This document shows, one piece after another, positions 17,180 through 25,262 of a stretch of DNA of 64,000 bases. Position numbers and translations under genes: made by a program. The notes under the pieces were generated by a model that saw only the letters and a program-made list of their open reading frames with translations, did not search any database and was not told where the DNA came from. Every line of letters begins with the position of its first letter. Position 1 is the first letter of the stretch. Source of the stretch: Ammoniphilus sp. CFH 90114. GTDB taxonomy: Bacteria > Bacillota > Bacilli > Aneurinibacillales > RAOX-1. The stretch is taken from positions 171,060-235,059 of the forward strand of contig NZ_SDLI01000007.1 of the NCBI RefSeq assembly GCF_004123195.1, in the 5' to 3' direction.

Positions 17180-18811
17180 ATGAAGAAGAGATGGATGTTC
17201 TCTGCACTTTCACTACTTCTTGCAGCATCCTTAGGATTAACAGGATGCGGAAGCTCTAGCCAAACACCAGATGCTTCCAAGCCGCAAGAAAATGCACAAC
17301 CGGCTGAATCAGGCAAGCCAGCGCAAGACACTCTAATCGTAGGGCGCGGAGGTGACTCTGCTGCACTAGATCCAGCTGTGGTTACAGATGGAGAGTCAAT
17401 CAAGATTACACAACAAGTATTTGACACCCTATTAGACTACAAGCCAGGGACTACGGATGTAGAACCTTCCTTAGCTGAGTCTTGGGAAATGTCTGAGGAC
17501 GGTTTGAAATATACTTTCAAATTGCGTCAAGGCGTAAAGTTCCATGATGGAACAGATTTTAACGCGGATGCTGTTGTTCATAACTTCAACCGTTGGTTGG
17601 CTGGAGATAAGAGCCAATTCTACTACTTTGTTAGTGCATTTGGAACTGCTGAAGACCGTGTAATTAAAGAGGTAAAAGCAATCGATGCTAATACAGTAGA
17701 ATTTACCTTGAACAAGACACAAGCTCCTTTCTTGCGTAATTTAGCAATGCCTGCATTTGGTATCGCAAGTCCTAAGGCTCTAGAAGAAAAAGGTGAAAAG
17801 TTTAAGGAAGAACCAGTTGGAACCGGAGCATTTGTTTTCAAAGAGTGGAAGCGTAATGATTCCATTACACTAGAAAAGAATCCTAACTACTGGAACGAAG
17901 GATTCCCGAAGGTGAATAAGGTAATTGTTCGCAGCATCCCTGAAAACTCTGCACGTTTTACAGCTCTTCAAGCAGGCGAGCTTGACTTGATTGAAGGCGT
18001 AAATCCTGATGATCTTGCTGCATTAGAAGGTAATGCTGATTTACAAAAGTTCGTTCGTCCTGCATTTAACGTAGGATACCTTGGATTTAATGCGAAGAAG
18101 CCTCCATTTGACAATCCTAAGGTTCGTGTTGCATTGAGCCATGCTGTAAATAAAGAAGCTTTGATTAGTGCTTTCTATGGCGGATTGGCTGAACCAGCTA
18201 AAAACCCAATGCCTCCTTCCTTGTTTGGTTACAACGATGCGATCGAAGATTATCCATATGACCTAGAAAAGGCAAAAGCTCTTCTTGCTGAAGCTGGCTA
18301 TCCTAATGGAATCGAAGAAGAATTAGTATTCTATGCAATGCCAGTAGCTCGTCCTTATATGCCAGATGGAAAGAAAGTAGCTGAAGCACTTCAAGCTGAG
18401 TTTGCAAAAATTGGCGTGAAAACAAAGATTGAATCTCCTGAGTGGGCTGTCTACCTAGAAGATGCGAAAAAAGGAGAAAAAGATCACATCTTTATGCTTG
18501 GATGGACTGGTGACAATGGAGATGCGGATAACTTCTTGTTCACTCTTCTTTCTAAGGATACGATTGGAAGCAACAACTATTCACAATGGGCGCATGATGA
18601 GTACTCTAAGTTAGTAGCAGAAGCACAAGGCGAACTAGATGAAGCGAAGCGTATCGATCTGTACAAGAAAGCTCAAGAAATCTTCAAGCAAGAAGCTCCT
18701 TGGGTACCTTTAGTACACTCTACTCCATTGCTTGCTGGACGTGCGAATGTGAAGGGATATGTACCTTCTCCTACAGGCTCTGAATCTTATGAAGCTGTAT
18801 ACTTTGAGTAA
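17180..18811 (+). CDS. dppE: Peptide-binding lipoprotein, family 5 (DppE/DppA type)
   Basis: 543 residues. The signal peptide ends in the lipobox LTGC with Cys23 as the lipidated residue. A Ser/Gln/Pro-rich tether follows to about residue 50. The SBP family 5 signature is in QQVFDTLLDYKPGTTDVEPSLAESW and LRQGVKFHDGTDFNADAVVHNFNRW. It captures di- or oligopeptides outside the membrane for the DppB/DppC channel. AAGGGGG precedes the ATG. Its codon use is strongly biased to a few codons compared with neighbours, consistent with high expression. Hairpins on both sides of the gene suggest separate mRNA stability control. Confidence 0.93.
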   Translation: MKKRWMFSALSLLLAASLGLTGCGSSSQTPDASKPQENAQPAESGKPAQDTLIVGRGGDSAALDPAVVTDGESIKITQQVFDTLLDYKPGTTDVEPSLAESWEMSEDGLKYTFKLRQGVKFHDGTDFNADAVVHNFNRWLAGDKSQFYYFVSAFGTAEDRVIKEVKAIDANTVEFTLNKTQAPFLRNLAMPAFGIASPKALEEKGEKFKEEPVGTGAFVFKEWKRNDSITLEKNPNYWNEGFPKVNKVIVRSIPENSARFTALQAGELDLIEGVNPDDLAALEGNADLQKFVRPAFNVGYLGFNAKKPPFDNPKVRVALSHAVNKEALISAFYGGLAEPAKNPMPPSLFGYNDAIEDYPYDLEKAKALLAEAGYPNGIEEELVFYAMPVARPYMPDGKKVAEALQAEFAKIGVKTKIESPEWAVYLEDAKKGEKDHIFMLGWTGDNGDADNFLFTLLSKDTIGSNNYSQWAHDEYSKLVAEAQGELDEAKRIDLYKKAQEIFKQEAPWVPLVHSTPLLAGRANVKGYVPSPTGSESYEAVYFE

Positions 18812-18820
18812 ATAATGGCA

Positions 18821-18854
18821 AGAGGGTAGTAGGTTCTACCTACTATCCTCTTTC
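18821..18854 (+). terminator. Terminator or attenuator inside the dpp operon
   Basis: GAGGGTAGTAGG pairs with CCTACTATCCTC over a short TTCTA loop and runs into TTTC. The tract is short, so some read-through into the permease genes is likely, giving more binding protein than permease. Confidence 0.75.
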
Positions 18855-18870
18855 TATTTAAGAGAAGCAA

Positions 18871-18935
18871 GGTTACCTTGACATAACCTTGACAGCGAAT
18901 CATCGAGTGACTGTTGTGATTATGTCAAGGTAACC
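18871..18935 (+). repeat. 16-bp perfect inverted repeat with reiterated CTTGACA, inside the dpp operon
   Basis: GGTTACCTTGACATAA (18871-18886) and its exact complement TTATGTCAAGGTAACC (18920-18935) enclose 33 bases. The element CTTGACA occurs three times on the plus strand (about 18877, 18888 and 18945) and once inverted; two copies are followed by GCGAA within a few bases. None of the TTGACA copies has a good -10 at normal spacing. It could be a regulator binding site or an RNA hairpin upstream of dppB. Confidence 0.75.
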
Positions 18936-19000
18936 CATGGTTGTCTTGACAATAGCGAACTTATTATTAATTTGTATAGTGAAGGTGGGTGGTTTACAAC

Positions 19001-20005
19001 ATGGTGTCATATATCATCAGGCGTTTGCTTATGCTTATTCCCGTACTCATCGGGATGTCTATTATCGTTTTTTCTATTATACATGCCATACCTGGAGATC
19101 CGGCTGAAACCATCCTAGGAGATAAGGCTACAGAGGAATCCAAAGAAGCCCTTCGTGAAGAACTTGGATTGAACGATCCGGTTCATGTGCAATATTTAAA
19201 TTACATGACTAGATTGTTGCAAGGGGATCTGGGCAATTCCATTCGCACGAATGTCCCTATCTCTGAGGAGATTGGTCCATATTTGGCAGCTACCCTTGAA
19301 TTGACACTGGTAAGTATGGCAATAGCTGTCTTCGTTGGGGTCAATGCAGGTATTATTAGTGCTTGGAAACAGAACTCATGGTTTGATTATACAAGTATGA
19401 TCTTTGCTTTAGTTGGTGTTTCGATGCCGATTTTCTGGTTAGGCCTTATGGAGCAATGGATTTTTGCTTTGGAGTTAAAGTGGCTCCCTTCTCTTGGTCG
19501 GATGAATGCACGCGATCCTGTTGAGGCTGTAACACACTTATATATTATCGATGCTCTAATAGCTGGACGTCCAGATCAGGCTTGGACTGTAATCAAGCAT
19601 TTAATTTTACCTGGTATTGCTTTGGGAACGATTCCGATGGCCATCATTGCACGTATGACGCGTTCTAGTATGCTAGAGGTGATGCGTTCCGATTATATTC
19701 GTACGGCAAGAGCAAAAGGCTTAAATCAGCTTCCAGTCGTATATAAGCATGCGTTTAAGAATGCCCTAATCCCTGTTGTTACAGTCATTGGTTTGCAAAC
19801 AGGCTTATTGTTAGGCGGTGCTGTATTAACAGAAACGATATTTGCTTGGCCAGGGGTAGGACGTTATATTTTTGAGGCTATCAGCTTCCGCGATTACCCT
19901 GTTATTCAATCTGGAATACTCGTTATCGCTGTTATCTTCGTCTTAATTAATTTAATCGTTGATCTTCTCTATGCATTGATTGATCCACGAATCAACTATA
20001 GGTAG
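19001..20005 (+). CDS. dppB: Peptide ABC transporter permease, DppB type
   Basis: 334 residues from the ATG at 19001; GTG codons at 18989 and 19004 are possible alternatives, but MVSYIIRRLLMLIPVLIGMS is the standard opening. Six membrane segments. The EAA-type loop for ATPase contact is in MLEVMRSDYIRTARAKGLNQLPVVYKHAFKNAL. It forms the channel with the DppC-like protein that starts 12 bp downstream. It lies about 190 bp after the binding-protein gene, behind a hairpin and a large inverted repeat, so it may be expressed at a lower level. Confidence 0.93.
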   Translation: MVSYIIRRLLMLIPVLIGMSIIVFSIIHAIPGDPAETILGDKATEESKEALREELGLNDPVHVQYLNYMTRLLQGDLGNSIRTNVPISEEIGPYLAATLELTLVSMAIAVFVGVNAGIISAWKQNSWFDYTSMIFALVGVSMPIFWLGLMEQWIFALELKWLPSLGRMNARDPVEAVTHLYIIDALIAGRPDQAWTVIKHLILPGIALGTIPMAIIARMTRSSMLEVMRSDYIRTARAKGLNQLPVVYKHAFKNALIPVVTVIGLQTGLLLGGAVLTETIFAWPGVGRYIFEAISFRDYPVIQSGILVIAVIFVLINLIVDLLYALIDPRINYR

Positions 20006-20017
20006 GGGTGATAAGTT

Positions 20018-20920
20018 TTGTCTCAACTAACTGCACAAGTAGAAACGAATAATGAATTGAAACAGAAGTCCGAACCGATATCCTCTCCTTGGCGTGATGC
20101 ATGGAGAGGTCTTAAGAAAAATAAGCTGGCTATGGTTGGGGGATTTATTATAATCTTCTTCGTCACCATTGCCATCTTTGCACCGGTGTTAGCAACACAT
20201 GACTACAAGGAACCTGATTTGATGAACCGCCTTCAAGCTCCTTCTGCTGAGCATTGGTTTGGAACGGATGATTTAGGGAGAGATATTTTTTCACGTATAT
20301 TGTATGGTGCACGTATCTCCTTATGGGTAGGTACATTTGCGGTAATCGGCTCCATGATAGCTGGATCTTTCCTAGGGATTGTTGCGGGTTATTATGGAAG
20401 ATGGGTTGACATGATTATCTCTCGTTTCTTTGATATCATGTTGGCTTTCCCGAGTATCCTTCTCGCTATTGCGATTGTAGCGGCATTAGGTCCTTCTCTT
20501 CAGAATGCACTAATAGCGATAGCGATTGTTAACATCCCTAACTTTGGTCGTCTCGTAAGAGCTAAGGTATTAAGTTTAAAAGAAGAAGAGTTTATCATGG
20601 CAGCAAGAGCACAAGGGATGCGAGATAGCCGAATTCTTTTCCATCATATCCTGCCTAACAGCTTAGCACCCATTATCGTTCAAGGTACATTGGGGATTGC
20701 TACAGCTATTATTGAGGCTGCTGCACTTGGTTTTCTTGGAATGGGTGCACAGCCGCCAGAACCTGAATGGGGTAAGATGTTAGCCGATTCTAGACAGTTT
20801 ATTCAGTTAGCCCCTTGGACCGTTATTTTCCCAGGATTGTCTATTATGTTAACTGTTTTAGGATTCAATCTCATTGGAGATGGATTAAGAGATGTACTAG
20901 ACCCGAGAATGAAAAACTAG
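20018..20920 (+). CDS. dppC: Peptide ABC transporter permease, DppC type
   Basis: 300 residues from a TTG start behind AGGGGTGATAA. A cytoplasmic N-terminal stretch of about 30 residues with SPWRDAWRGLKKNKLAMVGG, six membrane segments, HWFGTDDLGRDIFSRILYGARISL (the DppC/OppC signature) and the EAA loop in EEFIMAARAQGMRDSRILFHHILPNSL. It completes the transporter. The regulator gene begins about 30 bp after its stop without a terminator. Confidence 0.93.
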   Translation: MSQLTAQVETNNELKQKSEPISSPWRDAWRGLKKNKLAMVGGFIIIFFVTIAIFAPVLATHDYKEPDLMNRLQAPSAEHWFGTDDLGRDIFSRILYGARISLWVGTFAVIGSMIAGSFLGIVAGYYGRWVDMIISRFFDIMLAFPSILLAIAIVAALGPSLQNALIAIAIVNIPNFGRLVRAKVLSLKEEEFIMAARAQGMRDSRILFHHILPNSLAPIIVQGTLGIATAIIEAAALGFLGMGAQPPEPEWGKMLADSRQFIQLAPWTVIFPGLSIMLTVLGFNLIGDGLRDVLDPRMKN

Positions 20921-20950
20921 AGACATCAATGGGTGATGGGGGGTAAGGGT

Positions 20951-21514
20951 ATGTCGAGTGGTAGCGAGGTCTTACTGCATATTTCCGAGCGGATAAGAGA
21001 AATACGGACCGAGAAAAGAATAACATTAAAAGAAATGAGCGAAATCACAGGCCTATCCATCAGTTTTTTATCGCAAGTGGAACGGGGAACTTCTTCTTTA
21101 GCTATCACTTCATTGGAGAAGATAGCACTAGCTTTAGATATCCCTATGTCCAAATTCTTCATGGATCTGAATAACACTCAATTTGTTATTCGCAAAGTGG
21201 ACCAGAAGGAACTGAAGGTTGATTTTTCCTCTGCGACACTTATTCGATTAGCTGGGGAATTTCCTGAGCGTAAGATGGATCCTTTAATTATGGAACTTCA
21301 ACCTGCACAGAATGAAAAACGATTTAATCAACATTCTGGAGAAGAGTTTTATTATGTGCTAGATGGTGAAGTTGACTTTACCATTGAAGAAGAAGTATTT
21401 CATTTAAAAAAGGGAGATGCGATTCACTTTCCTTCGCACATCCCCCATTTAATCACAAACCCTTTATCTACTCCAAGTAAGCTCATATGTGTATTAACCC
21501 CTTGTTTACTATAA
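20951..21514 (+). CDS. XRE-family regulator with C-terminal cupin domain
   Basis: 187 residues from the ATG at 20951; in-frame GTG 20933 and ATG 20936 exist but overlap the G-rich ribosome binding region. Residues about 10-65 are a helix-turn-helix of the XRE type (LKEMSEITGLSISFLSQVERG). Residues about 105-180 are a cupin_2 barrel (HSGEEFYYVLDGEVDFTIEEE and GDAIHFPSHIPHL) that probably senses a small ligand. This layout is shared by PuuR-type and SinR-like cupin regulators of amine or amino-acid metabolism. It is the last gene of the peptide-transport operon, so autoregulation through the dyad at 15018-15036 is a reasonable inference. Confidence 0.88.
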   Translation: MSSGSEVLLHISERIREIRTEKRITLKEMSEITGLSISFLSQVERGTSSLAITSLEKIALALDIPMSKFFMDLNNTQFVIRKVDQKELKVDFSSATLIRLAGEFPERKMDPLIMELQPAQNEKRFNQHSGEEFYYVLDGEVDFTIEEEVFHLKKGDAIHFPSHIPHLITNPLSTPSKLICVLTPCLL

Positions 21515-21524
21515 GTAATGAAAG

Positions 21525-21559
21525 AAAGAGCTGTGTTTACGAACACAGTTCTTTTTTTT
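21525..21559. terminator. Terminator between convergent genes
   Basis: AAAGAGCTGTGTT and AACACAGTTCTTT (one wobble) around TACG, followed by a run of eight T residues. It ends the dpp operon and may also serve the facing gene. Confidence 0.9.
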
Positions 21560-21866
21560 ATCCAACGAGTACTCGTATTTCCTGATTCCATTTATCAAGG
21601 GCATGGAAAACTTGAGGGTTTGCTTTGTAAACCATAGGCTTTCTACCTGTTTTATTCGTTTTGTAAGATGAGCGTTCTTCTACAATTAGATTGGCGTGCT
21701 CTAAGGTTTTTAAATGGTCTCTCATAACATTAGGGTGAATACTAAAAACGGCAGCAAGCTCTTGACAATTAAATGTCTCTTGGTGTTCTACAAGATAGTT
21801 ATAGACACTGATTCTAGTGTCATCTTGAAGGGAGCGGAAAATAGGTAACAATAATTCTAATTTCAT
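21558..21866 (-). CDS. ArsR-like winged-helix transcriptional regulator
   Basis: 102 residues, the size of a single winged helix. LLPIFRSLQDDTRISVYNYLVEH is the usual first helix pair; CQELAAVFSIHPNVMRDHLKTLEHANLIVEE holds the recognition helix and the start of the wing; KTNKTGRKPMVYKANP is a basic wing. No metal-binding Cys motif of classical ArsR sensors is present, so the signal is unknown. It is monocistronic. Confidence 0.8.
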   Translation of the reverse strand: MKLELLLPIFRSLQDDTRISVYNYLVEHQETFNCQELAAVFSIHPNVMRDHLKTLEHANLIVEERSSYKTNKTGRKPMVYKANPQVFHALDKWNQEIRVLVG

Positions 21867-21977
21867 AGGAGAAGCATCCTCTCGGTTTTAGTTTTCGATG
21901 TTTTTACGCTTACCATGATGCTAACATGGATTTTTATCCTCAGCTATGATAAAAATCACATTCAAAAATAGAATACA

Positions 21978-22005
21978 TAAAAAAGAACTAGCTTAGGCTA
22001 GTTCT
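21978..22005 (-). terminator. Terminator of the Ala-rich small protein gene
   Basis: AGAACTAGC and GCTAGTTCT around TTAG overlap the stop codon; on the minus strand the stem is followed by T residues (AAAAAA at 21979-21984 on the plus strand). Confidence 0.88.
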
Positions 22006-22225
22006 CTCGATTCGTGTTATTCATTCGTTTCGCCATATTTTTTGCTGCACTCGCCATCTGGTCAACTGCATTCATGGCAGTACTTTCTACAGCTTCTAAA
22101 CCTTGTTGGGTGGCCTGCGCGGCCCCAGCAACGGCGTTTTCTACGGTATCAAATGCGGTATCGGCTCCATCCTTAATCGTTTTTGCCGTTTGTGTGATCA
22201 TATCATTGTTTTGATTTTGCTTCAT
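21998..22225 (-). CDS. Small Ala-rich amphipathic protein of unknown function
   Basis: 75 residues from the ATG at 22225, which follows AAAGGAGGATCAAC; an upstream ATG at 22252 lacks a site. The body (about 10-65) is one long Ala/Thr/Asp/Lys-rich stretch (TAKTIKDGADTAFDTVENAV, then AAQATQQGLEAVESTAMNAV) with an 11-residue-like periodicity, resembling LEA-type or YtxH-like stress proteins. It has no Cys or Trp. I do not recognise a named family. It could be a desiccation- or spore-related protein; that is a guess from composition. Confidence 0.7.
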   Translation of the reverse strand: MKQNQNNDMITQTAKTIKDGADTAFDTVENAVAGAAQATQQGLEAVESTAMNAVDQMASAAKNMAKRMNNTNREN

Positions 22226-22380
22226 GTTGATCCTCCTTTGAGTATAGTGCATGTAAAACTAACCATATTGTTTACCGCAGCGTTTTACTCTATTCCTTTT
22301 CAAATAGAGGATTAACGGACGAATCTCTTGTCTATACTGAGTGATAGAAGAGTGGATCATCGTGAATGAGGTGAAAATGA

Positions 22381-22602
22381 ATGGATGTCATGCCAGTAGA
22401 TCAGTTTTTAGATCGTTGTGTAGAAGGAGATCGAATTGTTAGGTGCCCTAATTGTCAAAGAATAAATGTTGGACAAGTAGCCCCTAAGTACTTTTATTGC
22501 TCTGACTGCTTTATAGAAATGAAACTTGGTGAAAAGATTACTTTTTATGAGCTAGATGAAAATGGAGAATTAGCTTGTTTAGACGATATTTTTTATACCT
22601 AA
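22381..22602 (+). CDS. Small zinc-ribbon protein of unknown function
   Basis: 73 residues after GAGGTGA. Two CxxC knuckles, CPNC and CSDC, are 16 residues apart, giving a zinc ribbon around IVRCPNCQRINVGQVAPKYF. The C-terminal half is acidic. Compact zinc ribbons like this are often adaptor or regulatory proteins; no function can be given. It has its own terminator. Confidence 0.75.
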   Translation: MDVMPVDQFLDRCVEGDRIVRCPNCQRINVGQVAPKYFYCSDCFIEMKLGEKITFYELDENGELACLDDIFYT

Positions 22603-22620
22603 TTGGATTGAGTATGCGAA

Positions 22621-22656
22621 AAGAAGCCTTTAATTTTCATAAGGCTTCTTTTTTTC
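22621..22656. terminator. Bidirectional terminator
   Basis: AAGAAGCCTT and AAGGCTTCTT enclose a ten-base loop and are followed by a T run on the plus strand. It lies between the convergent zinc-ribbon gene and the 64-residue protein gene and overlaps the end of the latter. Confidence 0.88.
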
Positions 22657-22831
22657 TTGTTTCACCAAGAAACGTTATTCGCTCGTTAATCACCTGAACT
22701 TTACGATACAACAACATTCGTTCTTGCCAACATATTGTAGGATCAACCACTTGGTCTTTGATGATTTTTTTAATATCCTCGAGCGCAGTTATATTTGATA
22801 TTGTGTATATTTCAGTTTGGAACTCATCCAC
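22637..22831 (-). CDS. Small protein, paralogue of the one at 60692
   Basis: 64 residues, highly helical and charged. It aligns without gaps over about 57 residues to the product of the gene at 60692-60883: both share the patterns F.xEI, IKD.VV.P, W..RM.LY..VQ.IN.RI..L and RK near the end. AAGGGGG lies upstream of the ATG. No named family is recognised. Two copies in 40 kb, both short, monocistronic and strongly translated, suggest a small regulatory or sporulation-related family. Confidence 0.75.
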   Translation of the reverse strand: MDEFQTEIYTISNITALEDIKKIIKDQVVDPTICWQERMLLYRKVQVINERITFLGETRKKEAL

Positions 22832-22963
22832 CGTAATTCCCCCTTTTTAACCATGGAAAAAATACAATTCCCCCAATGCTAAAATATATCCAGAAAACGT
22901 GATATTATGACAAAAATATACATGCATAAAATTGATTTGTGGTCCTTTTTCTTTTTGAAAAGC

Positions 22964-22972
22964 TGATATAAT
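22964..22972 (+). promoter_or_regulatory. Extended -10 promoter of the DUF3900-like gene
   Basis: TGATATAAT is a perfect TGnTATAAT extended -10, 53 bp before the ATG at 23025. No convincing -35 is seen, which extended -10 promoters can tolerate. Confidence 0.6.
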
Positions 22973-23024
22973 AATGAAGTCTAAAAAGATAACTATTCTC
23001 TTAGGTTAAGGGGAAAACGACAAT

Positions 23025-24143
23025 ATGGATTTTAAGGTTGAGTATCTTTCGTTTTTTGTAGTGAAAATGGAGGGAGAAGGAGAACAGGCCTCTCCATCCT
23101 ATAGGCACTACCAGACATTCGATGAAAACAGCTACCAGGAAAGTAATGTCATGTGGTTTCTTGAAGGGGAGTTTGCAAGAACAGTAAAAAGAAAGGCAGA
23201 ACGAACTCCTAAAACAGATCAAGCACCAACGAAAATTGGGAAGTTTATTGTAGAACCAGGTCATGGGTTAGACAGCAACCCCAACTATAACATGTTCTAC
23301 AGACTAAAGAAGGCAGAGAGCATAGAGGACTTCAAAAAAGCCACAGATGATATGATTCGAGCTTATATTCAAACCTCAGCTAGTCGAGGGGGCGCCCTAA
23401 TTATCGCAAGAGCAAAGCTCACCAAATATTTTGATGAACCATTCATCTTCATCATGAAGTGTGATTTTGAAAATAAGATCGCCCGAATTGCAGATGACTT
23501 TATCATTCAGGAAGTCCAGATGGCGATTAGTGCGAAGAATATTAAATCCATCCTTTATCCTTATATGCCTGAAGAAGGAATGGTAAATGAATGGGAGTTG
23601 AAAATATTCCAGTCTTCTCACGCTCGTTATTTTGAGGATTTTTTAAAGTATGTGGATTATGAGCCCTCTGTACCAGAGTTGATGAATACACAGGTCATGG
23701 GGATGGTTCAAGAGTTCATTGAGGAGTCTTTTCCCGTCGAGCAAGAAGAAAAGGAAAAGGAACTCGAAGAAATGGACTTATGGGCAGGAAAGAAAGAGAG
23801 AGAATTACAGGAGAAGTGGACACCAGATCAAGTAGAGGCTGCAACACAAGCTCTGGTTGAGGCAAAGCCGGACTTGGAAATGAAATTCAAACTTGATGCT
23901 GTCATGGTTAAGTCCATGTTATCGGAATACGGAGAGAATATACACTTTGCTAAAATTGGAAATCGCTATGTCGTCCTGATTGAAGGTGACTCCTTTCAGT
24001 TTGATAAGGGCATCTCTCCTATTGAACTACTACGCCCTGATCAGTTGGAAGAGGTTATGCATAAGATCACAAATAAGCAATTCCGTTCAAACGGCTACAC
24101 AGAAGTCGCAGCTGGAAGGAATGATGAAGATCCTCCCTTCTAA
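23025..24143 (+). CDS. DUF3900-like Bacillales protein of unknown function
   Basis: 372 residues after AAGGGGA. The opening DFKVEYLSFFVVKMEGEGEQ, the blocks IGKFIVEPGHGLDSNPNYNMFYR and YFDEPFIFIMKCDFENKIA, and the length match what I recall of the DUF3900 family, which is limited to Bacillales. There are no membrane segments or signal. An acidic Lys/Glu helix (about 240-265) divides two globular parts. No catalytic motif is visible. The family name is from memory and the function is unknown. Confidence 0.75.
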   Translation: MDFKVEYLSFFVVKMEGEGEQASPSYRHYQTFDENSYQESNVMWFLEGEFARTVKRKAERTPKTDQAPTKIGKFIVEPGHGLDSNPNYNMFYRLKKAESIEDFKKATDDMIRAYIQTSASRGGALIIARAKLTKYFDEPFIFIMKCDFENKIARIADDFIIQEVQMAISAKNIKSILYPYMPEEGMVNEWELKIFQSSHARYFEDFLKYVDYEPSVPELMNTQVMGMVQEFIEESFPVEQEEKEKELEEMDLWAGKKERELQEKWTPDQVEAATQALVEAKPDLEMKFKLDAVMVKSMLSEYGENIHFAKIGNRYVVLIEGDSFQFDKGISPIELLRPDQLEEVMHKITNKQFRSNGYTEVAAGRNDEDPPF

Positions 24144-24171
24144 TCGTAACCCAGGTTTGAATTTTATTGGA

Positions 24172-24205
24172 AAGAAAAAACACCAGGTAAAATCTACCTG
24201 GTGTT
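24172..24205 (-). terminator. Terminator of the desaturase gene
   Basis: ACACCAGGTA and TACCTGGTGT pair around a short loop at the stop codon; on the minus strand the stem is followed by T residues (AAAAAA at 24175-24180). Confidence 0.88.
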
Positions 24206-25106
24206 ATGCATTTGCTTTTTTTCGTGCAGCTCTCTCTGAAATTTTCTTGAGTCGATCATGGTGCTTCAACATGTTGTTCTTCGCTTCTTCTGCCTCAGAG
24301 TGAGAAGGCGTTAATTCACGAATACCCCAGAACTCAACAAGAACATCAACCACCTGAAGAAAATACTGCTCTGGTCCATAATTCGCTTCATGTCCAATGA
24401 CCTTCATGCGATCTTCAAAATCCGGCATGTTTCTACCGGGCATACCAAAGTTGAGCAATACATGAGAGACATGATAAACATAATTAGGATCCAACTCAAG
24501 GTGAGCCTTAACCGCATCTCTGTAGAAGGCGTAGTGTAAGCTTTCATCCTTGGCTAAGCGTCTAAGCAACGTGGCTAAATCGCGATCATAGTTCTGTGCC
24601 ACTTTAGCAACATTGTTATAGTAAACCATCGTTGCAAGCTCTTGAATAGCGGTATATGCCATGACTTGTACTGGTTCAGGGAACTCACATTCAAATCCCT
24701 GCTCAACCACGTGCTTTCTAAGCTTACGCAGTTCATGAGGGTTTGCATTACGAGTAATAATGAGATAAGTTTCTAATAAGCTGGAATGTTGATCTTCCTC
24801 AGATACCCAAGTATGAATAAAGTCTACCAGAGGCTCTAAAGCACCCTTGAAGGTCACGTTAAGATGAGTCGTAAACCAAGGAAGATTCACTTCTGTCAGT
24901 AAGGCGGTTTCAATAGCTGTATAAATAGCTGTGGGTAGAGTTCTTTGACTTTCTTCCCATGGTTCTTTCTTAAAGCATCGAGCCTTGTCCCAAGGGATAA
25001 AATCATGATAGCTCCAGTCAATCTTTTCAGCTCTTTCACGGTGAACCTTGTATAATTCCATTAGGCGCCCTTCTAATCTAGCGTCTACATTGCTGTATTC
25101 AATCAC
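24204..25106 (-). CDS. Soluble diiron acyl-ACP desaturase family protein
   Basis: 300 residues from the GTG at 25106, which follows AAGGGGGAC; the ATG at 25124 has no site and would place that ribosome binding site inside the gene. The diiron ligands are visible: Glu in YTAIETALLTE, EEDQH in VSEEDQHSSLLETY, Glu in AIQELATMVYY, and DESLH in LAKDESLHYAFY. This is the stearoyl-ACP desaturase (FA_desaturase_2) pattern. The usual Bacillus enzyme is the membrane desaturase Des, so this soluble type is uncommon there. It would introduce a double bond into acyl-ACP or a related acyl substrate using ferredoxin-like electron donors. Monocistronic. Confidence 0.88.
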   Translation of the reverse strand: MIEYSNVDARLEGRLMELYKVHRERAEKIDWSYHDFIPWDKARCFKKEPWEESQRTLPTAIYTAIETALLTEVNLPWFTTHLNVTFKGALEPLVDFIHTWVSEEDQHSSLLETYLIITRNANPHELRKLRKHVVEQGFECEFPEPVQVMAYTAIQELATMVYYNNVAKVAQNYDRDLATLLRRLAKDESLHYAFYRDAVKAHLELDPNYVYHVSHVLLNFGMPGRNMPDFEDRMKVIGHEANYGPEQYFLQVVDVLVEFWGIRELTPSHSEAEEAKNNMLKHHDRLKKISERAARKKANA

Positions 25107-25262
25107 TAAAACGTCCCCCTTCAAAAAACACTATAACTTATATTATAAAGGTTTTTGAAACCAAAAGAAAATTGTTTTTAGAGAAATTGAGTCGAATTTT
25201 TGAAGATAATTAATGTTAAAATTTCGTTAAATTTCAGTAAATGGTAGGAGGCGTAACTTACA

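Noticed and set aside
18878..18951. Three TTGACA copies as promoters for dppB
   Set aside because: None has a reasonable -10 at 16-18 bp.
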